A DNA stretch of 51,789 nt from an uncultured Oscillospiraceae bacterium (GTDB lineage Bacteria > Bacillota > Clostridia > Oscillospirales > Oscillospiraceae). Every line of letters starts with the position of its first letter. Positions within the stretch are counted from its first letter, which is position 1. Location: positions 1 to 51,789 of the forward strand of contig CAKTXO010000003.1 in NCBI GenBank assembly GCA_934630985.1. The letters are read 5' to 3'. The position numbers were made by a program, and so were the translations under genes. Shown in pieces: positions 26,511-35,032 of this stretch. The notes below the pieces were generated by a model. That model was not told where the DNA came from, did no database searches, and saw only the letters and a program-made list of their open reading frames with translations.

Positions 26511-27797
26511 TTATGAATGGTAATGAAGCAGCCGCTTGACAAACTGCTTCCAGTAGTGAATCTGGAAATAGTGCTCCTTCAAAAAAGGCCGGTTCCCGTC
26601 CAGATATTCCTTGAAGTAGGGGTAATTGTCCTCGTAGGCCTCATACAGGGAATCGGCGATGATGGGATACCAGGGCTCCATGTGCCAGCGATAGCGGTAG
26701 TTGTCCTGGTAGGAGGCCATGTAGGCCTTGAAGCACTGGTCACGGTATTTCTTGCTCCGGTAAATTTCATCCGGCGGCTGAAGGCCGTTGTCCGAAATAA
26801 ACTTTTCCAGAATGTGGTTGCAGCCCAGCATCAGCGGCCCCACCGTGTCCACGGTGTACAGGTGGAAGTTGGCGTCAATGGGGGTCACGTCCAGGCTTCG
26901 CATCTGGTTGATGCTCACCTGATAGTCCACATTGATAACAAACCGTTCCAGAATCAGGTGCTTCTGACCATTTTTGGCAAAGAGCATATTGTGCTGGGCG
27001 GAGCCGGAGAGCGTCGCCACCACTTCGGCATTCCGGATGAGGTAAATCATCCGGGAAAGGCTGAGGTTTTCCGGATGGAGCACCGCGTAGCCGTTTCGTT
27101 CGAAGAAATTGTCCAGAGCCTCGCCGCCGAACTCAAAGTGATTTCCCTTGTAGAAGCTGGTGCGGGTGAAGAAAATCCTGCGTTCCGGCTTCCAGTCCGG
27201 TTCCGGAGCCACATTGGAAGCCACAGTGTCAAAAATATCCAGGAACTTGGGGCTGTAGAATTCCATGCACCGGAAGGCAATTTCCGGCACGATCACTTCC
27301 CGATAGGTGGTGGGAACGGTGACAATTTCTACTTTGTCCCAGATGCCAAGTAATTTCAGAAATTCCCGGTAATTTCCGCCGATTTCCCGGTTTTCGCCCT
27401 CTTTCAGGAAGAAGACATACTTGTCCGCAGGGAGGGAACTCTTTTCTAAAAAATACCACAGCCGGGTGACAGCCTCCACCAGAAAGTGTCCCCAGTGGTT
27501 CACCAGATATCCGCAGAAAACCACCCGTTCGTCCCGATATTCCGGCTTTTCAAAGGAGTAGCCGTTCCAGATCCGGGTGGGGATGCCGGACAGCTCCACA
27601 TACTGGCCGTCCTTATCCACGACGCCGCCCCGGCCGAAGAGTACTCCCTCTCCGGGTATGGGCCGCAGGGGCAGCACCGTGGCATGTTCTCCCTGCCAGA
27701 CGCGCAGATTCTCCCGCTTTTCAAAGGGGGTAGCGTACATCCGGCGCAGCCACTGGGCCTTTTTCGGGCGCAGATAGTTGTCGTTGAGTTGATACAT
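26511..27797 (-). CDS. Glycosyltransferase family 61 protein, copy a
   Basis: Intact 428-residue GT61-type enzyme that starts MYQLNDNYLRPKKA. Visible motifs are FGRGGVVDKDGQYVELSG, CGYLVNHWGHFLVEAVTRLW near residue 105 and SGSAQHNMLFAKNGQKHLI near 270. The ATG at 27797 is preferred over upstream in-frame starts because it matches the start of its paralogue. It is 14 bp after rfbB, so co-translated with the rhamnose enzymes. It probably adds a sugar to a surface polysaccharide; whether it uses dTDP-rhamnose is inference. Confidence 0.85.
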   Translation of the reverse strand: MYQLNDNYLRPKKAQWLRRMYATPFEKRENLRVWQGEHATVLPLRPIPGEGVLFGRGGVVDKDGQYVELSGIPTRIWNGYSFEKPEYRDERVVFCGYLVNHWGHFLVEAVTRLWYFLEKSSLPADKYVFFLKEGENREIGGNYREFLKLLGIWDKVEIVTVPTTYREVIVPEIAFRCMEFYSPKFLDIFDTVASNVAPEPDWKPERRIFFTRTSFYKGNHFEFGGEALDNFFERNGYAVLHPENLSLSRMIYLIRNAEVVATLSGSAQHNMLFAKNGQKHLILERFVINVDYQVSINQMRSLDVTPIDANFHLYTVDTVGPLMLGCNHILEKFISDNGLQPPDEIYRSKKYRDQCFKAYMASYQDNYRYRWHMEPWYPIIADSLYEAYEDNYPYFKEYLDGNRPFLKEHYFQIHYWKQFVKRLLHYHS

Positions 27798-27811
27798 GGG
27801 AACGCCTGCCT

Positions 27812-28831
27812 TTACCGATTTGCGTACATTTTCTCGTAGTAATTCTGATATTCTCCGGAAATAATGGTTTCCCACCAATCCCGGTTGTCCAGATACCACC
27901 CGATGGTCTTCTGAATGCCGTCGGCGAATTTGGTCTCCGGCAGCCAGCCCAGCTCGTTGTGAATCTTCGTCGGGTCGATGGCATAGCGCATGTCATGCCC
28001 CTTCCGGTCGGTGACGTAGGTGATGAGGCTTTCCGGCTTGCCCAGCGCCTTGCAGATGATTTTCACAATGTCGATGTTGCGCATTTCGTTGTGGCCGCCG
28101 ATGTTGTAAACCTCGCCTACCCGACCCTTGTGGAGAATCAGGTCGATGGCCTTGCAGTGATCTTCCACATACAGCCAGTCCCGGACGTTCAGTCCCTGGC
28201 CGTAAACCGGCAGGGGCTTGTCGTTCAGGGCATTGGCAATCATCAGGGGGATGAGCTTTTCCGGGAAGTGGTAGGGGCCATAGTTGTTGGAGCACCGGGA
28301 AATGGTCACGGGCAGTCCGTAGGTTCGGTGATAGGCCAGCACCAGCAAATCCGCGCTGGCCTTGGAGGCGGAGTAGGGGGAACTGGTGTGGATGGGGGTT
28401 TCCTCGGTGAAGAACAGGTCAGGCCGGTCAAGAGGCAGGTCGCCGTAAACTTCATCGGTGGAAACCTGGTGATACCGGGTGATGCCGAACTTCCGGCAGG
28501 CATCCATCAGCACCTGGGTGCCCAGAATGTTGGTTTGCAGGAATACTTCGGGATTTTCGATGGAGCGGTCTACATGACTTTCCGCCGCGAAGTTCACCAC
28601 CATATCCGGGTGCTCTTCCGCAAAGAGCTTGCAAACCCCCTCCCGGTCGCAGATGTCCAGCTTCACGAACCGGAAATTGGGATTGTCCATCACGGGAGCC
28701 AGGGTAGACAGATTCCCCGCGTAGGTCAGCTTATCCAGGCAAATGATCCGGTAATCCGGGTATTTGCCCAGCATATGGAAAATAAAGTTGGAGCCGATAA
28801 ATCCGGCGCCGCCGGTTACAATAATCGTCAT
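27812..28831 (-). CDS. rfbB: dTDP-glucose 4,6-dehydratase
   Basis: Second step of dTDP-rhamnose synthesis; an extended SDR enzyme using bound NAD. It has 339 residues. The Rossmann loop TGGAGFIGSN is at the N terminus, STDEVYGDL carries the catalytic Thr/Asp/Glu, and YSASKASAD is the YxxxK site. MTIIVTGG is chosen as start (28831). It lies 10 bp after rfbA. Confidence 0.97.
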   Translation of the reverse strand: MTIIVTGGAGFIGSNFIFHMLGKYPDYRIICLDKLTYAGNLSTLAPVMDNPNFRFVKLDICDREGVCKLFAEEHPDMVVNFAAESHVDRSIENPEVFLQTNILGTQVLMDACRKFGITRYHQVSTDEVYGDLPLDRPDLFFTEETPIHTSSPYSASKASADLLVLAYHRTYGLPVTISRCSNNYGPYHFPEKLIPLMIANALNDKPLPVYGQGLNVRDWLYVEDHCKAIDLILHKGRVGEVYNIGGHNEMRNIDIVKIICKALGKPESLITYVTDRKGHDMRYAIDPTKIHNELGWLPETKFADGIQKTIGWYLDNRDWWETIISGEYQNYYEKMYANR

Positions 28832-28841
28832 ATTGGTTTCC

Positions 28842-29747
28842 TCAATTCTTTTTGTTTTCCCGGAAGCTGATAAACTTGTCATTGGCGACCTGCTGAAGAT
28901 GATGCCCGTAGGGAGACTTGCCGTAGGCCTGGGCGGATTCCAGAAGCTCCTCTTTGGAAATCCAGCCGTAACGGAAGGCGATTTCCTCCGGGGCGGAAAT
29001 TTTCACGCCCTGGCGCTTTTCCACCATGTGGACGAACTCCGCCGCCTCCAGTAGGCTTTCCATGGTGCCGGTGTCCAGCCAGGCAAAGCCCCGACCCAGC
29101 AGCTTCACATCCAGAATGTCCTGCTCCAGGTACATGCCGTTGAGCGTGGTGATCTCCAGCTCACCCCGCTTGGAAGGCTTCACTTCCTTGGCTTTTGCGG
29201 AGACCCCGGAGGGGTAGAAGTACAGACCGGTGACGGCGTAGTTGCTCTTAGGCTGGGCGGGCTTTTCCTCCAGGGAGATGACCTTCTTGTTTTCGTCGAA
29301 TTCCACCACGCCGAACCGTTCCGGGTCTGGGACATAGTAGCCGAAGATGGTGGCCCGGCCCTTTTCCGCGTTCGCCCGGGCATCGCGCAGAATGCCGGAG
29401 AAGCCGCTGCCATAGAAAATGTTGTCCCCCAGCACCATAGCGCAGGGCTCGTCGCCGATGAATTCCTCGCCGATGAGGAAGGCCTGAGCAAGACCATCGG
29501 GGCTGGGCTGGACGGCATAGCTCAGGTGAATGCCGAAGTGGCTGCCGTCTCCCAGAAGCTCCCGGAAGCGGGGGGTATCCGTGGGGGTGGAGATAATCAG
29601 AATGTCCTGAATTCCCGCCAGCATCAATGTGGATAGGGGATAGTAGATCATGGGCTTGTCGTAAACCGGGAGCAATTGCTTGGAGGTGACCTTTGTCAGT
29701 GGATACAGCCGGGTGCCGGAGCCGCCGGCCAGAATGATACCCTTCAT
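28842..29747 (-). CDS. rfbA: Glucose-1-phosphate thymidylyltransferase
   Basis: Makes dTDP-glucose from dTTP and glucose-1-phosphate, the entry to the rhamnose pathway; the substrate could come from the phosphohexomutase at 37588. The 301 residues begin [18 protein letters not shown], the nucleotidyltransferase signature, and include [11 protein letters not shown] and a C-terminal helical part. AAAAAGGAG precedes the ATG. It is first in the operon, with its own promoter. Confidence 0.97.
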   Translation of the reverse strand: MKGIILAGGSGTRLYPLTKVTSKQLLPVYDKPMIYYPLSTLMLAGIQDILIISTPTDTPRFRELLGDGSHFGIHLSYAVQPSPDGLAQAFLIGEEFIGDEPCAMVLGDNIFYGSGFSGILRDARANAEKGRATIFGYYVPDPERFGVVEFDENKKVISLEEKPAQPKSNYAVTGLYFYPSGVSAKAKEVKPSKRGELEITTLNGMYLEQDILDVKLLGRGFAWLDTGTMESLLEAAEFVHMVEKRQGVKISAPEEIAFRYGWISKEELLESAQAYGKSPYGHHLQQVANDKFISFRENKKN

Positions 29748-29799
29748 ATGTAGTCTCCTTTTTCCGGAAGAGAAACCGCACTCTCCCTTTTATTGTGTC

Positions 29800-29828
29800 A
29801 TTTTACCATGAATAGTCAGGAAAGTAAA
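29800..29828 (-). promoter_or_regulatory. Promoter of the rfb/GT61 operon
   Basis: Minus strand TTTACT (29823-29828), 17 bases, TAAAAT (29800-29805), about 50 bases before rfbA. Confidence 0.5.
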
Positions 29829-29892
29829 CCGCTTTTTCCGAAGATGTCAAGGGATTGCGCAAAAGCCGCCGCCCTGGCCGGAAATTTTGCCC

Positions 29893-29925
29893 GGAAAAAG
29901 TCCCATGCCGAAATCGGCATGGGAC
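29893..29925 (-). terminator. Terminator after brnQ
   Basis: On the minus strand GTCCCATGCCG and CGGCATGGGAC (29900-29910, 29915-29925) are followed by TTTTTCC. It lies beyond element E3, so brnQ transcripts would include E3. Confidence 0.75.
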
Positions 29926-29971
29926 AAGAAAATTTCTTTGCTGCCCGGGTGCTTTCCGGACACCGGGGTTC

Positions 29972-30136
29972 AGGGAACCTCTGATTAAATCGGCAAGAGC
30001 TGGGAGCGAGAGATTTTTCTCTAGCCGAAGGGTTCAAAAGTGGAGGAATACTGTATGTATTTCCCACTTTTGAAGCTGCACGGGTAGGGAAAAAGATCCG
30101 CTATCCAGCCGCAGACGATTTATTCAGTGGTTCCCT
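29972..30136. repeat. Long-hairpin element E3 (MITE-like)
   Basis: 165 bp with 19-bp terminal inverted repeats (29972-29990, 30118-30136; two mismatches; AGGGAACCTCTGATTAAAT). Inner arms around GATTTTTC and GGAAAAAGATC also pair. The apex 30041-30066 is the exact reverse complement of the E1 apex, although the rest is unrelated. The right end overlaps the stop codon of brnQ. Confidence 0.8.
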
Positions 30137-31487
30137 AGGAACGGGTCTTTCTTTTCGTCAGCAGGAGTCCTGCCAGAAAGCCGATGGCGGCGGGGAGAAT
30201 CCAGCCCAGACCCAGATCGTACAGGGGCAGGATGTTCCCGGCGAAGGCTTTCAGTCCGGCAAGCACCCGGCTTCCGGGCACCATGCCGGAAACAGTGCCG
30301 ATCATGTCAAACACCGCGGCAATCAGGGTAAAGGCGGTGGTGGTGCGATAGACGGTCGGATTGGCGCCGATGAACTTTCCGGACAGGGACAGCAGAATCA
30401 GTGTAATGGCCAGAGGATACAGGAACATCAGCACCGGCACGCACCAGGACACGATGGTGGTCAGGCCGAAATTGGCAATGCCGAAGGACACCAGACTGAA
30501 CACCACTGCCCAGACGGTATACCCCGGCCCCTTGGGAAACATGTCCACAAAGGCCTTGGAGCAGCTGGTAACAAGACCGATGGCGGTCTTCAGGCAGGCG
30601 AAGGTGACAATCAGGGTCATGAGCACCGAACCCGCGGAGCGGAAATAGTGGTTTGCGATGGTGCCCAGCACCGTGCCGCCGTTGTCCGCACCGGCGCAGA
30701 CGGGGGCGCTCTGGGCGCAGATCAGGGTGATGAACAGGTAAATGAGCCCCATGAACAGGCAGCTGAAAATACCTGCCTTGGCGGTGTTCACCGCCACCCG
30801 TTCCGGTTGGGAAATGCCGTTTTTCCGGACAACATCAATGACCACGATGCCGAAGGCCAGCCCGGCCAGGGCATCCAGGGTGTTATAGCCCTCCAGGAAG
30901 CCCCGGAAGAAGGCGGAGCCGGAGGAAGCGTAGTTTTCCGCCGGAGCCACCGCGGAAATGGAGCTGACGGGCCTTGCCAGGGCGGCAATGACCAGCACCG
31001 CCAGAAATACCAGGAATACCGGATTCAGCCATTTTCCGATCCAGGTCATAATTCCGCCGGGCTTCAGGGAGAAATAGAGCACCACGGCAAAGAAGACCAG
31101 GGAGAACAGCGCCAGATACAGCCGCTCTCCCTCCTGGGGCAGCAGGTTTACCGCCCCCACGGAAAAGGCGGTGCTGGCGCACCGGGGAATGGCGAACAGA
31201 GGCCCGATGGTCAGATACAGCAGCGTGCAGAAAAACAGACTGTACTTCCGGGACACCCGCTGGGACAGCTCCACCACGCCCTCGCTGCGGCTGAGGCCTA
31301 AGCCTACCACCGCCAGCATGGGAATGCCCACGGCGGTGACGAACACACCGGCAAAGGCGCTCCACATATTGCTTCCCGCGTCCAGACCCACCTTCGCCGG
31401 GAAAATCAGATTTCCGGCTCCGAAAAACATGCCGAACAGCATACTGGTGATCACAACAGTTTCCTTCAGCGTCAAATTTCGCTTCAT
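30135..31487 (-). CDS. brnQ: Branched-chain amino acid:cation symporter
   Basis: LIVCS-family importer for Leu, Ile and Val driven by a cation gradient. The 450 residues have about 12 hydrophobic segments. The N-terminal GMFFGAGNLIFPAKVGLDAG is the family hallmark. The C terminus ends LLLTKRKTRS, with the stop codon made partly of element E3. GGAGGGG precedes the ATG. It is divergent from the XRE regulator at 31698, which may control it. Confidence 0.93.
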   Translation of the reverse strand: MKRNLTLKETVVITSMLFGMFFGAGNLIFPAKVGLDAGSNMWSAFAGVFVTAVGIPMLAVVGLGLSRSEGVVELSQRVSRKYSLFFCTLLYLTIGPLFAIPRCASTAFSVGAVNLLPQEGERLYLALFSLVFFAVVLYFSLKPGGIMTWIGKWLNPVFLVFLAVLVIAALARPVSSISAVAPAENYASSGSAFFRGFLEGYNTLDALAGLAFGIVVIDVVRKNGISQPERVAVNTAKAGIFSCLFMGLIYLFITLICAQSAPVCAGADNGGTVLGTIANHYFRSAGSVLMTLIVTFACLKTAIGLVTSCSKAFVDMFPKGPGYTVWAVVFSLVSFGIANFGLTTIVSWCVPVLMFLYPLAITLILLSLSGKFIGANPTVYRTTTAFTLIAAVFDMIGTVSGMVPGSRVLAGLKAFAGNILPLYDLGLGWILPAAIGFLAGLLLTKRKTRS

Positions 31488-31563
31488 AGAATCCCCTCCA
31501 CTTCTTGATAACTGTTATCTTATCGGATGAGGAGGAAATTTGCAAATGGGATGAGATTTCCTT

Positions 31564-31595
31564 TCAGGAAACTTTTTTGCCAAAAAGTTTCCTGA
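31564..31595. promoter_or_regulatory. Perfect palindrome between brnQ and the XRE gene, possible operator
   Basis: TCAGGAAACTTTTT (31564-31577), TGCC, AAAAAGTTTCCTGA (31582-31595). A related half-site GAAACTTTT occurs at about 31679, next to the XRE ribosome site. It is a candidate regulator-binding site. Confidence 0.45.
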
Positions 31596-31598
31596 TAA

Positions 31599-31627
31599 TA
31601 GACAAATCCGGAAAAATGTGATAGGAT
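31599..31627 (+). promoter_or_regulatory. Promoter of the XRE regulator gene
   Basis: TAGACA (31599-31604), 17 bases, TAGGAT (31622-31627), directly after the palindrome. Confidence 0.5.
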
Positions 31628-31697
31628 AGGAAAAGCGGCGGGAAAACCGACGGAATCCGATAAAAAGTTGATTATTAAGAAACTTTTGGAGGGAACT

Positions 31698-32405
31698 ATG
31701 GCACAGATCAGTCACGAGATCGGAAAACGTATCCGAGCCTTCCGGAAATCCCGGCATATGACCCTGGAGGAAATGGCTCGGATTCTCTGCAAGAACAAGT
31801 CCACGCTGTCAAAATACGAAACCGGGGAAATTGTTCTGGATATTGAGACAATGTACGATATTTCCCGGGCTTTGGGCATTCATGTGGAGCAGCTTCTCTA
31901 CTGTACCCCCGACCGGGTTCCCATTCAGACCACCGGCGTCCAAACGAATTTTTTCACCGGACTGACTCAGTTTTACGGCTATTACTATGACGGGCGGGTG
32001 AACCGGATTGTTCCGGCGGTGTTTGAGGTGCTGCTTCTTTCGGAGGATCACCGATACAAGATCATGATGTATATGAACTTTACGGATTTTGACAGCTATC
32101 AGAACTGCGGCACCGCCTGCTGGGGCTACATGGAGCACTACGACGCCATCACCAACATCACCCTGACCAGCCAGGATACCCCCATGGAGCGGGCGTTCTG
32201 CCAGATTCTGGCCACACAGACCACCCAGGATACCATCTGGGGTCTGTTCACCGGCCTGTCCGTCCGGCCGATGATGCCTGTGGCCATCAAAATGCTGTTT
32301 TCCAAAAAACGGCTGAATATGGACGATGCCCTGATTCAGAAGCTCAAGGTTATGAAAGAGGACATCCGGCTGATGAAAATGTATAATATGATGACGGTGC
32401 TGTAA
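31698..32405 (+). CDS. XRE-family transcriptional regulator with C-terminal domain
   Basis: A 235-residue protein with an N-terminal helix-turn-helix (residues about 8-62: IGKRIRAFRKSRHMTLEEMA, KNKSTLSKYETGEIVLDIET) and a C-terminal part of about 165 residues that I cannot assign (aromatic-rich, YGYYYDGRVNRIVPAVFEVL). The ATG at 31698 follows TTGGAGGG. It is divergent from brnQ, so control of that transporter or of itself through the palindrome at 31564 is plausible but not shown. Confidence 0.85.
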   Translation: MAQISHEIGKRIRAFRKSRHMTLEEMARILCKNKSTLSKYETGEIVLDIETMYDISRALGIHVEQLLYCTPDRVPIQTTGVQTNFFTGLTQFYGYYYDGRVNRIVPAVFEVLLLSEDHRYKIMMYMNFTDFDSYQNCGTACWGYMEHYDAITNITLTSQDTPMERAFCQILATQTTQDTIWGLFTGLSVRPMMPVAIKMLFSKKRLNMDDALIQKLKVMKEDIRLMKMYNMMTVL

Positions 32406-32460
32406 AAAGGGGGCTGTCTCACTAAGGACTCAGGTGGGTCAAAATAGTCAAAAAGAAGCT

Positions 32461-32504
32461 GTCATTGCGAACCAGTGACCGACGTCACTGGTGTGGCAAT
32501 CTCC
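32461..32504 (+). repeat. R1 repeat inside the cassette
   Basis: GTCATTGCGAACCAGTGACC, GACGTCACTGGTGTGGCAAT. Confidence 0.85.
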
Positions 32505-32552
32505 CGGATAGGAGTAAAACCCCCGATTTTTGGACGTAATTGTTCGAAAATC

Positions 32553-32657
32553 GGGGGGATTGCCACACCAGTCTGCGATATATTGCGGTATGATTGCCAC
32601 TGGCAATCATCACTATTTTAATTCGCTGCGCGGAGCACCACTGGTTCGCAATGACAG
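32553..32657 (-). repeat. Inverted R1 repeat split by R2
   Basis: GGGGGATTGCCACACCAG (from 32553) and CTGGTTCGCAATGACAG (to 32657) are the two R1 halves. About 70 bp sit between them instead of the usual short loop. Confidence 0.8.
32582..32640 (+). repeat. R2 repeat, copy 2
   Basis: 59 bp, ATTGCGGTATGATTGCC to GCTGCGCGGAGCACCA. Compared with copy 1 the stem changes from GACTGCC/GGCAGTC to GATTGCC/GGCAATC, a compensatory pair change. Confidence 0.75.
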
Positions 32658-32708
32658 TTCTTCTATTTGGGCACTTTGTCTTTTTGAGACAGCCCCCTTC
32701 GATTTATT

Positions 32709-34175
32709 TCAGCCCTTATACTGGGGCTCGCAGGTCAGATTCACGCCCAGTCGGCGGAAGGTTCGCTCGTCCACCGGGGACAGAATCACCGAGGAATGCA
32801 CCTCGCAGCCCCGGAGCTTGTCCAGCTGCTCCATGGCACATTCCGCCATGGGATTGGTGGCGGCGCTGATGGACAGGGCAATCAGGGTTTCGTCGGTATG
32901 CAGCCGGGGATTCCGGTTGCCCAGGTGGGCAACCTTCAGATGCTGGATGGGATCCAGGGCGGCAGGGGAGATCAGGTGCAGATCGCTGTGCATTCCCCCC
33001 AGAGCCTTCAGGGCATTCAGAAGCAGGGCAGAGGAGGCGCCCAGCAGGGCAGAGGTTTTGCCGGTGACGATGGTGCCGTCGGGCAGCTCCATGGCAGCGG
33101 CAGGGGCGCCGGTTTCCTCGGCCCGCTTCAGAGCGGGAGCCACAACCCGCCGGTCGGCAGGGGAGACCCCGGCTTTCTTCATCAGCAAATCCAGCTTTCG
33201 CAGAGCGTCCTCCACCTGCTTGCCCCGCTTCTGGTCGCACAGAGCCTCGTAGTACCGGCGGATGATTTCCTGCCGGGAGGCCTTGCAGACTGCCTCGTCA
33301 TCCACGATGCAGTTGCCCGCCATGTTGACCCCCATGTCCGTGGGAGACTTATAGGGACAGTGACCCAGAATTTTCTCGAAAATTGCCACGAGAACGGGGA
33401 AGGCTTCTACATCCCGGTTGTAGTTGACGGTGGTGACTCCGTAGGCTTCCAGATGGAAGGGGTCGATCATATTCACGTCGTTCAGGTCGGCGGTAGCGGC
33501 CTCATAGGCCAGGTTCACCGGGTGATTCAGGGGCAGATTCCAGATGGGGAAGGTCTCGAACTTGGCGTAGCCCGCGGTATTACCCCGGATGTGTTCGTGG
33601 TACAGCTGGCTCAGGCAGGTGGCAAGCTTGCCGCTGCCGGGGCCGGGGGCGGTAACCACCACCAGGGAACGGGAGGTTTCAATATAGTCGTTCTTGCCGA
33701 AGCCCTCGTCGCTTACGATCAGAGAGGTATTGGCGGGGTAGCCGGGGATACCGTAGTGATGATAAACCCGGATGCCCAGCCCTTCCAGCCGGGACTGGAA
33801 AGCCAGAGCCAGAGGCTGGTCGTGGAACCGGGTGAGCACCACGCTGGAAACGTAGAGCCCGAAGCTGCGGAACACGTCGATCAGACGAATTACGTCCCGG
33901 TCGTAGGTAATGCCCAGGTCGCCCCGAACCTTGTTTTTCTCAATGTCATCGGCGTTGATGGCGATGACCATTTCCACCTGCTCCTTTAATTGCAGGAGCA
34001 TCCGCAGCTTGCTGTCCGGCTGGAAGCCGGGGAGCACCCGGGAAGCGTGGTTGTCGTCGTAGAGCTTGCCGCCGAACTCCAGATACAGCTTGCCGCCGAA
34101 CTGGGCGATCCGCTGGCGGATGTGCTCGGACTGGGTTTGCAGATATTTCTCGTTGTCAAATGCTGCTGCCGTCAT
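32709..34175 (-). CDS. DUF1846 family protein
   Basis: A 488-residue cytosolic protein that matches DUF1846 by length and by the opening AFDNEKYLQTQSEHIRQRI. APGPGSGKLATCLSQLYHEH near residue 175 looks like a phosphate-binding loop, and MAGNCIVDDEAVCKASRQEI lies further on. The family is widespread in Firmicutes; a structure is known but a function is not established. AAGAGGCG precedes the ATG. Single gene, converging with the XRE regulator over the repeat cassette. Confidence 0.88.
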   Translation of the reverse strand: MTAAAFDNEKYLQTQSEHIRQRIAQFGGKLYLEFGGKLYDDNHASRVLPGFQPDSKLRMLLQLKEQVEMVIAINADDIEKNKVRGDLGITYDRDVIRLIDVFRSFGLYVSSVVLTRFHDQPLALAFQSRLEGLGIRVYHHYGIPGYPANTSLIVSDEGFGKNDYIETSRSLVVVTAPGPGSGKLATCLSQLYHEHIRGNTAGYAKFETFPIWNLPLNHPVNLAYEAATADLNDVNMIDPFHLEAYGVTTVNYNRDVEAFPVLVAIFEKILGHCPYKSPTDMGVNMAGNCIVDDEAVCKASRQEIIRRYYEALCDQKRGKQVEDALRKLDLLMKKAGVSPADRRVVAPALKRAEETGAPAAAMELPDGTIVTGKTSALLGASSALLLNALKALGGMHSDLHLISPAALDPIQHLKVAHLGNRNPRLHTDETLIALSISAATNPMAECAMEQLDKLRGCEVHSSVILSPVDERTFRRLGVNLTCEPQYKG

Positions 34176-34270
34176 TTGCTTCGCCTCTTTCTCAAATCAT
34201 ACCCCGTTATTCTACTCCATCCGACAGAAAATAGCAAGAAATTTTCACACCCGAAAAACACTATATAATA

Positions 34271-34443
34271 TAATGTAAAATGCAGAATGCAAAATGCAAA
34301 ATGAGGATGCGGATAGGAGATGACATTGCGAGCAGGCCTCTTTCAGGGATTCCCCTCGGTCACAATCCCCCGGTTCTTCCGAGAACCTTCGTACAACGCA
34401 TGTCATTGCGAACCAGTGACCGATGTCACTGGTGTGGCAATCC
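34271..34443 (+). repeat. Direct repeat, copy 1 (contains R3 and R1 units)
   Basis: Starts TAATGTAAAATGCAGAATGC, then an R3 unit (CATTGCGAGCAGG to GGTCACAATCC, 34323-34368), GGTTCTTCCGAGAACC, CGTACAACGCAT, and an R1 unit (34402-34443). The same order recurs at 34527. Confidence 0.8.
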
Positions 34444-34450
34444 GTTCCCC

Positions 34451-34512
34451 AAAGCCTTCCCTTGGGGGAAGGTGGCTCGCGCGTCCCCCGCAAGCGCGAG
34501 ACGGATGAGGGC
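34451..34512 (+). repeat. R4 repeat, copy 3
   Basis: AAAGCCTTCCC/GGGGGAAGG hairpin, then GGCTCGCGCGTCCCCCGCAA with its CTCGCG/CGCGAG arms, and GGATGAGGGC. It lies between the two direct repeats. Confidence 0.75.
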
Positions 34513-34526
34513 TTCTTGCCGCAACC

Positions 34527-34695
34527 TAATGTAAAATGCAGAATGCAGAATGCAAAATGAGGACGTGAATAGAAGATATCATTGCGAGCAGACCCCTTCC
34601 GGGGATTCCCTTCGGTCACAATCCCTCGGTTCTTCCGAGAACCTCCGTACAACGCATGTCATTGCGAACCAGTGCGCACACTGGTGTGGCAATCC
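34527..34695 (+). repeat. Direct repeat, copy 2
   Basis: Same sequence of units as 34271-34443, with R3 at 34579-34624 and R1 at 34658-34695. The R1 loop differs (GCGCACA instead of GACCGATGTC). The 857-bp gap 34176-35032 has no gene besides these repeats and the promoter region. Confidence 0.8.
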
Positions 34696-34898
34696 GCGCC
34701 CGAAAACTATCCAAACGGTATCATTTGCGCCCTCCAATTCTTAAGATTTTCTGGAGTGTTAACAAAACGGTAAACAATTCAGGCCGAAAAAGCAGGAAAA
34801 ATCTATCAAAACAGGATGAAACCTGCAAAAAATTGCAAAACAGCGTTTTGATATGTTAAGAAATGTAAATAATTTTGTAATTTATTGTAATTTTCCTA

Positions 34899-34927
34899 TT
34901 GACTTCTTTTCCCGGTTATGGTATCAT
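34899..34927 (+). promoter_or_regulatory. Promoter of the InlB-repeat surface protein gene
   Basis: TTGACT (34899-34904), 17 bases, TATCAT (34922-34927), in a strongly AT-rich upstream stretch (34740-34900), which may act as an UP element. Confidence 0.75.
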
Positions 34928-34944
34928 CTGGGTAAGAAAAGAAA

Positions 34945-34994
34945 TGCCGGACGGAGACATACCCGCCGATCTCCCGAAAGGGGATTCCCCGGCA
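34945..34994 (+). promoter_or_regulatory. Structured 5' leader of the surface protein gene
   Basis: TGCCGG and CCGGCA (34945-34950, 34989-34994) enclose a GAAA-capped stem (ATCTCCC, GGGGAT). The untranslated leader is about 100 bases. No riboswitch class recognised. Confidence 0.35.
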
Positions 34995-35032
34995 CCTGTT
35001 TCTGAACGACAAATCATTAGGAGGTTTGAACA

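Larger units (their letters stand above)
32407..32699. repeat. Compound repeat cassette with 15-bp terminal inverted repeats
   Basis: AAGGGGGCTGTCTCA (32407-32421) and TGAGACAGCCCCCTT (32685-32699) are perfect inverted copies. They enclose an R1 copy, a CCCCCGATTTT/AAAATCGGGGG hairpin (32520-32530, 32547-32557) and an inverted R1 copy split by R2. It fills the gap between convergent genes and may end both transcripts. Confidence 0.75.

Noticed and set aside
34945..34994. Cyclic-di-GMP riboswitch before the surface protein gene
   Set aside because: It has a stem with a GAAA loop but not the conserved two-helix core of that class.
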